A stretch of DNA of 64,000 bases, from assembly GCA_947477655.1 (NCBI GenBank), contig CANJTS010000003.1, positions 248,001-312,000 of the forward strand, in the 5' to 3' direction. The number at the start of each line of letters is the position of its first letter. The stretch's first letter is position 1. Source of the stretch: CAILUG01 sp903844415. GTDB taxonomy: Bacteria > Pseudomonadota > Gammaproteobacteria > Pseudomonadales > Pseudohongiellaceae. The position numbers were made by a program, and so were the translations under genes. Shown here piece by piece: positions 55,598-63,909 of the stretch. Under the pieces are notes generated by a model, which saw only the letters and a program-made list of their open reading frames with translations, did not search any database and had not been told where the DNA came from.

Positions 55598-56719
55598 ATG
55601 GCAATTAAATCTTGCATATCAAATCAATGTAAATCTGAAAAAAAAACGAAATATTGCCTGCATAAAATTCCTATATCCACAGACATTGATGATAATACCG
55701 ATGCGATAATCGGATTAGACGAGTCAAACAACCTAGCTGATCAAAAGGCTTTTTATAGCTCCGATTCTGAAGCAGAGTTTTCAGTTGAGTTAGAGCTAGA
55801 GCTAGAAGCAGAAGTAGAAGTAGAAGTAGAAGTAGAAGTAGAAGTAGAAGATTCTCAGAATAAACTTGAAACTCATTATTTTGACGTATCAATCGATCCC
55901 ACTACACTTTATCTCAAGGAAATTGGTTATACAGTTTTACTCAATGCCGAACAGGAAGTGAAGCTAGCTAGGGAAGTGTTGAAAGGAAACGCCAACAGCA
56001 AAAAATTAATGATTGAAAGTAATTTGCGGCTTGTGGTGGCTATTTCCAAGCGTTATCAGAATCGTGGATTAAACCTGCTTGATTTAATTGAAGAGGGAAA
56101 TCTTGGATTAATTCGCGCTGTCGAAAAGTTCGACCCGGAATTAGGCTTTCGATTTTCCACTTATGCTACCTGGTGGATCAAACAAAGTATTGACCGTGCG
56201 TTGATGAACCAAGTTCGTACCGTCCGCCTGCCCATCCATGTGATGAAAGAATTAGGTAGCTACCTAAAGACAACGGAAAATTTGCGCGATAAATATGGTA
56301 AAGAACCCGTTGTAGAAGAAATCGCCCGGCTTATGGGTATTACAGTTAAAGCCGTACAAAAAATTCAAAAATACAATACCCGTATTTGTTCAGCAGATAG
56401 TGCGATTTCTGATTCAAGTGAAACCACTTTACTTGAATCATTGCCTGACAACGTGGGTGCTGAGCCAGATCTTTTGCTTCAACAGGAAAACCTCAACGAA
56501 AAAGTTGAGCTTTGGTTAGACCGCTTATCCGACAAGCAGTGTGAGGTAGTAACCCGCAGATTTGGATTGCGTGGCCATGACTGCAGCACTCTAGAAGATG
56601 TAGGACGAGAAGTAGGAATTACTAGGGAAAGAGTGCGACAAATACAAATAGAAGCATTGGCTAAGTTGCGTCGTATGCTGGAGCGTGAAGGGTTTTCAGC
56701 CGATTGCATGCATGATTAG
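55598..56719 (+). CDS. rpoS: RNA polymerase sigma factor RpoS with extended acidic N-terminus
   Basis: Master sigma factor of stationary phase and general stress. 373 residues, against about 330 for typical RpoS. Region 1.2 begins DPTTLYLKEIGYTVLLNAEQE; 2.x covers LRLVVAISKRYQNRGLNLLDLIEEGN, LGLIRAVEKFDPELGFRFST and YATWWIKQSIDRALMNQVRT; region 3 contains IHVMKELGSYL; region 4 ends with the GITRERVRQIQIEALAKLRR helix-turn-helix. The first 110 residues are unusual: acidic, with a run of Glu-Leu then six Glu-Val dipeptides encoded by GAAGTA repeats (55811-55846). A clear AGGA lies 7 bases before the ATG. Downstream it is convergent with fdxA. Confidence 0.95.
   Translation: MAIKSCISNQCKSEKKTKYCLHKIPISTDIDDNTDAIIGLDESNNLADQKAFYSSDSEAEFSVELELELEAEVEVEVEVEVEVEDSQNKLETHYFDVSIDPTTLYLKEIGYTVLLNAEQEVKLAREVLKGNANSKKLMIESNLRLVVAISKRYQNRGLNLLDLIEEGNLGLIRAVEKFDPELGFRFSTYATWWIKQSIDRALMNQVRTVRLPIHVMKELGSYLKTTENLRDKYGKEPVVEEIARLMGITVKAVQKIQKYNTRICSADSAISDSSETTLLESLPDNVGAEPDLLLQQENLNEKVELWLDRLSDKQCEVVTRRFGLRGHDCSTLEDVGREVGITRERVRQIQIEALAKLRRMLEREGFSADCMHD
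55811..55850 (+). repeat. Hexanucleotide repeat (GAAGTA)6 inside rpoS
   Basis: Six perfect GAAGTA copies followed by GAAG, coding Glu-Val six times. A related GAGCTA pair precedes it. Changes in copy number by slippage would keep the reading frame. Confidence 0.95.
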
Positions 56720-56749
56720 CTAAGCGTGCAGGCTAGGTAATGGATCAAA

Positions 56750-57085
56750 TTACGAGGGCCAATCGGTCACTAGATATTTGATTTTTCCTTCTACTTTGCC
56801 CCACTCTTCCGCATCTGCAGGCGCTGGTTTCATTTCGGTGATATTTGGCCATTTGACTGCCAGTTTCGCATTCAATTCAATAAATTCAAGTTCGGCATCC
56901 GGCACTTCATCTTCTGCAAAAATAGCATCTACCGGACATTCCGGTTCGCACAGTGCGCAATCAATACATTCATCAGGATTGATCACTAGCATGTTGGGGC
57001 CTTCATAGAAACAATCTACCGGACACACTTCAACACAGTCGGTATGTTTGCATTTGATACATGCGGCTCCAACAATAAAAGTCAT
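56750..57085 (-). CDS. fdxA: Seven-iron ferredoxin (FdxA type)
   Basis: 111 residues, ATG at 57085 with AGGAG seven bases upstream (a TTG six bases earlier is unlikely). Carries one [3Fe-4S] and one [4Fe-4S] cluster: CIKCKHTDCVEVCPVDCFYE and CIDCALCEPECPVDAIF, the standard pattern of Azotobacter ferredoxin I. The C-terminal acidic part (LAVKWPNITEMKPAPADAEE) is family-like. Low-potential electron carrier; partners are not named by the context. In Pseudomonas fdxA also lies between rpoS and mutS. Here it is convergent with rpoS (30 bp apart). Confidence 0.95.
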   Translation of the reverse strand: MTFIVGAACIKCKHTDCVEVCPVDCFYEGPNMLVINPDECIDCALCEPECPVDAIFAEDEVPDAELEFIELNAKLAVKWPNITEMKPAPADAEEWGKVEGKIKYLVTDWPS

Positions 57086-57237
57086 TGTCAATCTCCTGTT
57101 TCTTAACGTTTTGCTTGGTTAGCTGTGAATGGCCGTTATTGATGTAATCCGGGGACTATTATCTTATGTTGCCCAGCCACGGCGGCGCATTCTACCAGCA
57201 TTAGCCCGTATAAGTATTTTGCCAAGATGTGTAAAAA

Positions 57238-59811
57238 TTAGGTTTTCTTACGCAATTCTTTAAGACGATACAACAGTTCTTGTGCTTGGCGTGGCGATAA
57301 CTGGTCAGGATCGGTCTGGTCCAACATATCCAAAGCCGGATGACCTGGCAATGAAGCGAACAGATCGTTTTGCACATGTTGCTGAATTGCGGCAAGACCA
57401 CTTTTAAAACCCTCATCTTTTTCCAGTTGTTGCAGTTTCTCCCGGGCTTTTTGAATTACCCATTTGGGAATACCGGCTAGTTGCGCTACCTGCAAGCCAT
57501 AACTCTGATTAGCAGGACCTGGTTTCACAGTATGTAAAAATATAATGGAATCGCCGTGTTCGGTTGCATCCATGTGTACATTACAGACACCAGCGATGTC
57601 ATCGGGTAATGCGGTTAGTTCAAAATAATGGGTAGCAAAAAGGGTTAAAGACTTAATTTCAGTAGCGATATAAAGCGCACTAGCCCAAGCTAGAGACAAA
57701 CCATCAAAGGTGCTTGTACCTCGCCCAATTTCATCCATCAGCACCAAAGAACAGTGTGTGGCGTTGTGCAATATGTTGGCCGTTTCAGTCATTTCCACCA
57801 TAAAGGTTGAACGACCACCGGCAAGATCGTCAGAGGAACCTATTCGGGTAAAAATACGATCAATTGGGCCGATACGAGCCGCTTTAGCAGGAACAAAACA
57901 CCCCGTATGCGCCAGCAACACAATTATTGCTGTCTGTCGCATGTAAGTAGATTTGCCGCCCATATTCGGCCCTGTGATGATCTGCATACTGGTGTCTTTG
58001 TTAAGCTCAAGATCATTAGCAATGAAGGTGTTGCCACTTAGCTGTTCAACGACAGGATGGCGACCTGCAGAGATCTGGATACCTATGTCAGGAACCAACT
58101 CTGGACAATGTAAATCCAGTACCACTGCTCGTTCGGCAAAATTAACAAGTACATCAAGTTCGGCAAGACCAAACGCGCTTTGCTGCAAGGGTCCAAGTTT
58201 TGCGCCTAGCGTATCTAGTAGCGTTTCATAAATCATTTTTTCTCGTGCCAGCGACTTGCTTTTGGCGCTAAGCACCTTGTCTTCAAATTCTTTCAGTTGA
58301 GGCGTTATGTAACGTTCAGCATTTTTAAGAGTTTGCCGACGAATATAATCGTGGGGAGCGGAATCTGCCTGGGTGCGACTAAGTTCAATGTAATAACCAT
58401 GTACGCGGTTGTAACCTACTTTTAAAGTAGACAGTCCAGTCCGTTGTTGTTCGTTTATTTCAAGGCGGGCAAGAAATTCACCAGCGTTGGTGCTGAGATT
58501 TCGTAATTCATCAAGTTCGGAATCGTAACCAGCAGCGATAACACCCCCGTCACGCAATACAACCGGCGGATTGTCCTCGATAGCGCATTGCAGTAAGTGG
58601 GCAAGGGCAGGATATTCGCTGATTTGTCCGGTCAATGTGCTTATATGGGACGATTGAAGAGAGATCAGTAACACCTGCAACGCAGGAAAACATAAGAGTG
58701 CATCACGCAAACGAGCTATATCACGTGGTCGGGCAGAACGCAGGGCGATTCTGGACAAAATACGTTCAACATCACCAATTTTTTGCAGGAGAGGATGTAA
58801 CTTCTCATGTTGATATTCATGCTTGATCGTAGCGACAGCTGATTGACGATGGCGAATTTGTTGTTGGTCACGGATAGGGCGATGTAACCATCGCCTTAAT
58901 AAACGACTCCCCATGGGGCTGGCACATTTGTCAAAAACTGCTGCTAGGGTAGCACTGGAACCCCCACTTAACGTCAAATCAATTTCCAGATTACGCCGGC
59001 TAATGGCATCCAAAATCAGACTGTCTTCGGAGTTCTCCACTCGTAAACTTCGGCAATGAGCCAGCGTATTTTGTTGAGTATTTTTTGCGTATTCAAGCAG
59101 ACAACCAGCGGCAGAAATTGCAGAAGTCATCTGCGCACATCCAAAACCCTCTAGGCTGTTAGTTCCAAATTGCCGAGTCAGGCAATACTGGGCAGTGTCC
59201 AGATCAAAATCCCGTACTGGACGTTTACGTAAACCAGCCCGGTCAGAAATCGCAGCAGGAAAGGACATGTTTTCTGCAACCAACAACTCAGCGGGATTAA
59301 GCCTATACAGTTCTGCCAACATGCTAGATTCAGTCAAAGTTTCTAGGACCGTAAACCTACCAGCACTCACATCTAAAGCCGCCAGACCATATACGTTTTT
59401 GTTTAGCCAAAGCGCCACCAACAACTGATCGTGATATTCCTTGAGAAGAGCTTCATCGCTCAGGGTTCCTGGCGTAATTAATCTGACCACCTTGCGTTCA
59501 ACAGGGCCCTTGGTAGTCGCGGGGTCGCCAATCTGTTCACATATGGCTACAGACTCGCCAACACCCACAAGTTTTGCGAGATAACGATCTGCAGCATGGT
59601 AGGGAAGCCCGCACATTGGAATGGGTGCTCCTCCTGACTTGCCACGAGCGGTCAGTGTAATACCAAGAATTTCTGAGGCTCTAACCGCATCCTCGAAAAA
59701 TAATTCATAAAAATCACCCATGCGATAAAACAACAACACGTCCGTATATTCGGCTTTCACCGTCAGGAATTGTTGAATCATGGGAGTGTGTTGCAGGATT
59801 GTGTTGGTCAA
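57238..59811 (-). CDS. mutS: DNA mismatch repair protein MutS
   Basis: Mismatch sensor of methyl-directed repair. Start uncertain: the frame reaches 59892, a TTG at 59811 gives the E. coli-like beginning QHTPMIQQFLTVKAEY (857 residues), and an ATG at 59781 starts at MIQQ. The mismatch-binding motif is YRMGDFYELFFEDA, followed by the connector, lever (RPRDIARLRDALL) and clamp domains. ATPase: Walker A ITGPNMGGKSTYMRQ, LAGGRSTFMVEMTETANIL and Walker B SLVLMDEIGRGTSTFDGLS, FATHYFELTAL. C-terminal end QLSPRQAQELLYRLKEL is the tetramer-forming tail. No obvious ribosome-binding site. It is transcribed away from recA; the cinA gene often found between them is missing. Confidence 0.94.
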   Translation of the reverse strand: MTNTILQHTPMIQQFLTVKAEYTDVLLFYRMGDFYELFFEDAVRASEILGITLTARGKSGGAPIPMCGLPYHAADRYLAKLVGVGESVAICEQIGDPATTKGPVERKVVRLITPGTLSDEALLKEYHDQLLVALWLNKNVYGLAALDVSAGRFTVLETLTESSMLAELYRLNPAELLVAENMSFPAAISDRAGLRKRPVRDFDLDTAQYCLTRQFGTNSLEGFGCAQMTSAISAAGCLLEYAKNTQQNTLAHCRSLRVENSEDSLILDAISRRNLEIDLTLSGGSSATLAAVFDKCASPMGSRLLRRWLHRPIRDQQQIRHRQSAVATIKHEYQHEKLHPLLQKIGDVERILSRIALRSARPRDIARLRDALLCFPALQVLLISLQSSHISTLTGQISEYPALAHLLQCAIEDNPPVVLRDGGVIAAGYDSELDELRNLSTNAGEFLARLEINEQQRTGLSTLKVGYNRVHGYYIELSRTQADSAPHDYIRRQTLKNAERYITPQLKEFEDKVLSAKSKSLAREKMIYETLLDTLGAKLGPLQQSAFGLAELDVLVNFAERAVVLDLHCPELVPDIGIQISAGRHPVVEQLSGNTFIANDLELNKDTSMQIITGPNMGGKSTYMRQTAIIVLLAHTGCFVPAKAARIGPIDRIFTRIGSSDDLAGGRSTFMVEMTETANILHNATHCSLVLMDEIGRGTSTFDGLSLAWASALYIATEIKSLTLFATHYFELTALPDDIAGVCNVHMDATEHGDSIIFLHTVKPGPANQSYGLQVAQLAGIPKWVIQKAREKLQQLEKDEGFKSGLAAIQQHVQNDLFASLPGHPALDMLDQTDPDQLSPRQAQELLYRLKELRKKT

Positions 59812-60189
59812 AGTTATCGCAAGCAAATCGAAAATTCGGCAGGAAATAGATACTACCCTATTACAGAGCCCCGCTCCAAGTTGGGAGTTCATAAGTTAAT
59901 ATGGCAGTTTGATAATCAAGAAAACCGGTCTGAACTTTATGCTCCTGGATCAGGGTGCGCCATTGGTAAGAATACAAATGAGAGCTTGTTGATGCGGGTG
60001 CTTTAAACATGTACCGCCATGACCACTTATAGGCATGAAAGAGCAATTTTTAACCTGAAGAACTACCCAATGTAACTGTGTTTGATCAGTTGTATGCAAT
60101 CGGGAAAGCGGACGCTTAACACCACCAAACTAGGATGATAAATGTAGCCGTTTTAGAAATATTTTTTCGGGTTTCCCCCTAAATCATTT

Positions 60190-60218
60190 TTGCCGAACAC
60201 TCGTTTATCTGCTTTAAT
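60190..60218 (+). promoter_or_regulatory. Candidate recA promoter
   Basis: TTGCCG (60190-60195), 17-bp spacer, TTTAAT (60213-60218). Leader would be about 145 nt. Confidence 0.4.
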
Positions 60219-60314
60219 GATGAAACTAATAGGGACAATGATGAGTGCGTTTAGTCATTCGTTTCAGCAGATAACTATTTTTGGCGATAAACTTTTTTCG
60301 GCAATTTTAATCCC

Positions 60315-60358
60315 GAAATTCACTTTTTTTGATCAGAAAATTCACCTTTTTAAATCAG
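60315..60358 (+). repeat. 22-bp imperfect tandem repeat in the recA leader
   Basis: Two adjacent 22-bp units, 60315-60336 and 60337-60358, 18 of 22 positions the same, both ending in ATCAG with an AAATTCAC core. The second ends with the AGGA ribosome-binding site. Confidence 0.75.
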
Positions 60359-60368
60359 GACATTTACC

Positions 60369-61439
60369 ATGGCAGAAAAAGAATCTAATAAAGATAAAGC
60401 ATTAGCTGCAGCGCTTTCCCAAATTGAAAAACAATTTGGAAAAGGTTCAATGATGCGGCTCGGAGCCAGTGAAATTTTGGCGATACCTGCAATTTCCACT
60501 GGATCTTTAGGCCTGGATATTGCACTTGGTATTGGTGGCTTGCCCCGGGGCAGAATAGTAGAAATATATGGCCCAGAATCTTCCGGTAAAACTACTCTGA
60601 CTTTGCAAGTTATTGCCGAGGCTCAAAAAGCAGGTGGCACCTGCGCTTTTATAGATGCCGAGCATGCGTTGGATCCAATCTATGCAGGAAAACTGGGTGT
60701 TGATGTGGATAATTTGCTGGTGAGTCAGCCTGATACGGGCGAACAGGCACTTGAAATTTGCGACATGATTGTGCGATCCGGTGCTGTTGATGTTGTGGTC
60801 ATAGACTCTGTGGCAGCACTGACACCGCGTGCAGAAATAGAGGGTGATATGGGCGACAGCCACATGGGCTTACAAGCGCGCTTGATGTCACAGGCCTTGC
60901 GAAAAATGACTGGCAATATTAAGACGTCCAATACGCTCGTGATTTTCATCAATCAGATTCGAATGAAAATTGGTGTCATGTTTGGATCGCCTGAAACTAC
61001 AACTGGAGGCAACGCCCTTAAATTTTATGCATCCGTTCGTCTTGACATTCGCCGCATCGGATCTGTTAAGGATGGTGAGGAAGTAGTCGGTAATGAAACC
61101 CGTGTAAAAGTAGTTAAGAACAAAGTAGCCCCACCATTCAAACAAACAGAATTTGAGATTTATTACGGTACCGGCATTTCACGCAACGGTGAAATCATTG
61201 ATCTAGGGGTGGCGCATAATCTGGTCGATAAATCTGGTGCATGGTATGCGTACAAAGGTGAAAAGATTGGACAGGGCAAAAAAAATTCGATGGCCTATCT
61301 TGCTGAGCATCCGGCTATTGCCAAAGAAATTGAAGGCAAATTACGCGCATTATTGTTAGATAAACCAGGTAAATCTGCACCGGCGGGTGCTTCAAAATCT
61401 GGAGCGGTAGTCGAAATTGAAGACAAAGTTGAACTGTAA
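60369..61439 (+). CDS. recA: Recombinase RecA
   Basis: 356 residues. Strand-exchange ATPase and SOS co-protease. Walker A EIYGPESSGKTTLTLQ, Walker B VVVIDSVAALTPRAEIEGDM, L1/L2 DNA loops GDSHMGLQARLMSQALRKMT and INQIRMKIGVMFGSPETTTG, and a variable acidic end (VEIEDKVEL). All residues expected for activity are present. AGGA at 60357-60360, eight bases before the ATG. recX follows 20 bp downstream in the same direction, so they are probably cotranscribed. Confidence 0.98.
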   Translation: MAEKESNKDKALAAALSQIEKQFGKGSMMRLGASEILAIPAISTGSLGLDIALGIGGLPRGRIVEIYGPESSGKTTLTLQVIAEAQKAGGTCAFIDAEHALDPIYAGKLGVDVDNLLVSQPDTGEQALEICDMIVRSGAVDVVVIDSVAALTPRAEIEGDMGDSHMGLQARLMSQALRKMTGNIKTSNTLVIFINQIRMKIGVMFGSPETTTGGNALKFYASVRLDIRRIGSVKDGEEVVGNETRVKVVKNKVAPPFKQTEFEIYYGTGISRNGEIIDLGVAHNLVDKSGAWYAYKGEKIGQGKKNSMAYLAEHPAIAKEIEGKLRALLLDKPGKSAPAGASKSGAVVEIEDKVEL

Positions 61440-61459
61440 ATACCAGTTCTAGCGGAGGA

Positions 61460-61954
61460 ATGAATCCTTTAACTGCCCCCGAATCTCCACATGTCATAGT
61501 ACGGCGTGCCGCCATGAATTTGTTGGCACGCCGGGAACATTCCTTTCACGAATTATTACAAAAACTGGTAGAAAAATTTCCTGATCTTGCTGTGGCAGAC
61601 TTAATTGTGCCTGTTTTACATGGCTTACAAGACGAAAATCTGCAATCAGATCAGCGGTTTGCTCAGTCGTACGTACGTTACAGAAGTTCGCGCGGCTTTG
61701 GCCCGCTCAAAATCGCTGCTGAGCTCTATTCCCGTAAACTTACCAAAGAACTACTCAAATCTGCCCTTTACGAAATGGGTCCAGACTGGGAGTTTTTGTG
61801 TGCTGAAGCATTACAACGGAAATTCAAAATAATAACTAAGCCCACTGCTGACGAACGCCTTCGTTGGCAGCGTTTCCTACTGCAACGTGGTTTTGATCTC
61901 GAGCAAATTGGATCAACGATAAAGAGGTTGCAAGCAATCATCATTAACGAATAG
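61460..61954 (+). CDS. recX: Regulatory protein RecX
   Basis: 164 residues, modulator that caps and dissolves RecA filaments. VRRAAMNLLARREHSFHELLQKL (about residues 14-36) is the diagnostic RecX repeat; further three-helix repeats follow (SDQRFAQSYVRYRSSRGFGP; LRWQRFLLQRGFDLEQIGST). GGAGG precedes the ATG closely. Gene order recA-recX is conserved in bacteria. Confidence 0.93.
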   Translation: MNPLTAPESPHVIVRRAAMNLLARREHSFHELLQKLVEKFPDLAVADLIVPVLHGLQDENLQSDQRFAQSYVRYRSSRGFGPLKIAAELYSRKLTKELLKSALYEMGPDWEFLCAEALQRKFKIITKPTADERLRWQRFLLQRGFDLEQIGSTIKRLQAIIINE

Positions 61955-62014
61955 CCCTTAGTTTCTCCTCATAAAGTGTTAATAAAAGGTATGAAGAAAT
62001 GGCCGGAATGTGAA

Positions 62015-62046
62015 TGTTATACTCCCGCCATTGTGTCTAGTTAGAC
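62015..62046 (+). promoter_or_regulatory. Extended -10 promoter and operator-like palindrome of pobA
   Basis: TG-T-TATACT (62015-62023) is an extended -10. Twelve bases after it lies GTCTA-GT-TAGAC (62035-62046), a perfect 5-bp-arm palindrome where a repressor could bind. The -35 is weak, which fits an activator-dependent promoter. No regulator gene is adjacent. Confidence 0.4.
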
Positions 62047-62068
62047 TTTTAAATAAGCAGGAGGTTTC

Positions 62069-63250
62069 GTGCGTACCCAAGTAGCAATTATCGGCTCTGG
62101 CCCCTCGGGGCTTTTGTTGGGCCAGCTTTTGCAAAATGCAGGCATCTCCAATGTCATCATTGAACGGCGTTCACCTGACTATGTTCTGAGCAGAATTCGT
62201 GCGGGTGTGCTTGAAGAGGGTACAGTGAGTTTGTTGCGCGAAGCCGGTGTTAGTAAACGCATGGATCACGAGGGCGTAGTTCATACGGGTGTGCAAATAG
62301 CCTTTGGTGGCATGAGTCGTCGTATCGATTTGGGCAAATACGCCGAGAGCAAAACCGTAATGGTTTACGGTCAAACTGAATTGACTCGTGATTTGATGGC
62401 AGCGCGTACTGCTGCCGCTGCCTTAACTTTATACGACGTAACGGACGCTGAAATTCATCAACCGATTACAGATCATCCCTATCTAACTTTCAGTGTTAAT
62501 GGCATAAAAGAACGACTTGATTGTGATTATATTGCTGGCTGCGATGGTTTCCGGGGTATTTCACGAGACGCTATACCAGCTAACATTCGCCATGAATACG
62601 AAAAAATTTATCCATTTGGTTGGTTGGGACTTTTGGCTGACACACCGCCAGTTTCACATGAAATAGTGTACGGCGCCCATGAGCGCGGTTTTTCACTTTG
62701 CAGCATGCGCTCAATGACTCGCAGCCGTTATTATGTGGAAGTACCACTAGATGCCAAAGTTGAGGATTGGTCGGACGACCGCTTTTGGGATGAGTTAAAA
62801 AAGCGCTTACCTGAACCTTATAGCGCTGAAATTATAACTGGCCCTTCACTGGAAAAAAGTATTGCTGGTCTACGCAGCTTTGTGGTCGAACCTATGCAAT
62901 ATGGGCGGTTGTTTCTCGTGGGTGATGCAGCCCACATCGTGCCTCCAACGGGCGCCAAAGGGCTCAATCTGGCTGCAAGTGATGTTAATTATCTGTACCG
63001 CATTTTACTTAAGGTCTATCGTGAGGGTCGCATAGATCTATTAGAAAAATATTCACCCTTATGTCTAGACCGTATTTGGAAGGCGGAACGTTTTTCCTGG
63101 TGGATGACTTCGATGTTGCATCGTATGAGCGACAACTATTTTGACCATCGCATGCAACAAGCGGAACTGGATTATTTTACCGGTTCAGAGGAAGGACTAC
63201 GGGCAATTGCACGAAATTATGTGGGGTTGCCATATCAGGATGTAGGTTGA
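62069..63250 (+). CDS. pobA: 4-hydroxybenzoate 3-monooxygenase
   Basis: 393-residue flavoprotein that turns 4-hydroxybenzoate into protocatechuate with NADPH and oxygen, feeding the beta-ketoadipate pathway. Starts with GTG at 62069 preceded by AGGAGG. FAD-binding AIIGSGPSGLLLGQLL at the N-terminus, CDYIAGCDGFRGISRD in the middle and LVGDAAHIVPPTGAKGLNLA near the C-terminal part are the class A hydroxylase motifs. IRAGVLEEGTVSLLREAGV is specific to PobA. No protocatechuate-cleaving genes or pobR are in the window. Confidence 0.95.
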   Translation: MRTQVAIIGSGPSGLLLGQLLQNAGISNVIIERRSPDYVLSRIRAGVLEEGTVSLLREAGVSKRMDHEGVVHTGVQIAFGGMSRRIDLGKYAESKTVMVYGQTELTRDLMAARTAAAALTLYDVTDAEIHQPITDHPYLTFSVNGIKERLDCDYIAGCDGFRGISRDAIPANIRHEYEKIYPFGWLGLLADTPPVSHEIVYGAHERGFSLCSMRSMTRSRYYVEVPLDAKVEDWSDDRFWDELKKRLPEPYSAEIITGPSLEKSIAGLRSFVVEPMQYGRLFLVGDAAHIVPPTGAKGLNLAASDVNYLYRILLKVYREGRIDLLEKYSPLCLDRIWKAERFSWWMTSMLHRMSDNYFDHRMQQAELDYFTGSEEGLRAIARNYVGLPYQDVG

Positions 63251-63303
63251 AAAGGATGTCTGGATCAATTAAAGCTAAATAACCAACACAACCGAGGTGA
63301 CAC

Positions 63304-63816
63304 ATGCACAAAATACTAAAAAAAATAGCTTACGCGACCGGTATCTTTACACTGGGACTGAGCATGCAGGCGTTTGCACAAGAAAATGTAACTGGTATGC
63401 CTGATGAATCGTTGTTTACAGATGCAGACCCGCAATTGAATGCCAACAAGCAAGTTGCCTTGCATATCATGCGCGAACTACTGCAATGTAATCATTGGGC
63501 TGATGCTGGGAATTGGTTGAGTGACAGGTATATTCAACATAATCCAAATGTTGCTTCAGGGCTGCCAGGTGTCATCGCTTTTTTCACATCAACTCGTCAA
63601 CGCACACCTACCTGTGATGCTCTTACAACCCCAATTGTTGCGGTGATTGCTGACGGTGATTTGGTGACTGTCGTAATTCCCCGCTCTTATCCCCACCCGA
63701 CCAAAGCAGGTGAAACCTATTCCACAACTTGGTTTGACATGTGGCGCATAGTTGATGGTAAAGGCGACGAACATTGGGACCCTGCCACCATCGCAGCACC
63801 TGTTGCAGCCAAGTGA
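63304..63816 (+). CDS. Exported SnoaL/NTF2-like protein
   Basis: 170 residues. Signal peptide AYATGIFTLGLSMQAFAQ (cleavage near residue 25). The rest resembles a SnoaL-like/NTF2-fold domain: NKQVALHIMRELLQCNHWAD, DRYIQHNPNVASGLPGVIAFF, VTVVIPRSYPHPTKAG, STTWFDMWRIVDGKGDEHWD. SnoaL-like proteins bind or isomerise small ligands. Secreted forms are often annotated as predicted SnoaL-like aldol condensation-type proteins of unknown role. It follows pobA by 53 bp with its own AGGTGA site, and may be in the same transcript. Confidence 0.75.
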   Translation: MHKILKKIAYATGIFTLGLSMQAFAQENVTGMPDESLFTDADPQLNANKQVALHIMRELLQCNHWADAGNWLSDRYIQHNPNVASGLPGVIAFFTSTRQRTPTCDALTTPIVAVIADGDLVTVVIPRSYPHPTKAGETYSTTWFDMWRIVDGKGDEHWDPATIAAPVAAK

Positions 63817-63876
63817 TTTTATCGATCAGTCCTGCCAGCAGGTGGTACTGAATTAGATCAACAGCTCCGTGTTTCC

Positions 63877-63909
63877 AACAGCAAGTTTGATAGTTAAGCT
63901 TGCTGTTTT
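63877..63909 (+). terminator. Terminator after the SnoaL-like gene
   Basis: AACAGCAAG / CTTGCTGTT, perfect 9-bp stem (63877-63885, 63899-63907) with a 13-nt loop, followed by TTTG and more T-rich sequence; 60 bp after the stop. Confidence 0.75.

Larger units (their letters stand above)
59893..60368. other. Intergenic region between mutS and recA
   Basis: About 470 bp without a convincing gene. It contains a candidate recA promoter (60190-60218) and a 22-bp imperfect tandem repeat just before recA (60315-60358). No CTG-N10-CAG LexA box is seen. Small open frames here (for example 60190-60405) overlap recA and have no support. Confidence 0.5.

Noticed and set aside
55671..55892. Leu-rich open frame antisense to the rpoS repeat
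   Set aside because: It is only the complement of GAAGTA/GAGCTA repeats; no start context and no family match.
60070..60090. Possible SOS box CTGTGTTTGATCAG upstream of recA
   Set aside because: The CTG and CAG halves are eight bases apart, not ten, and the centre is not the usual alternating A/T.
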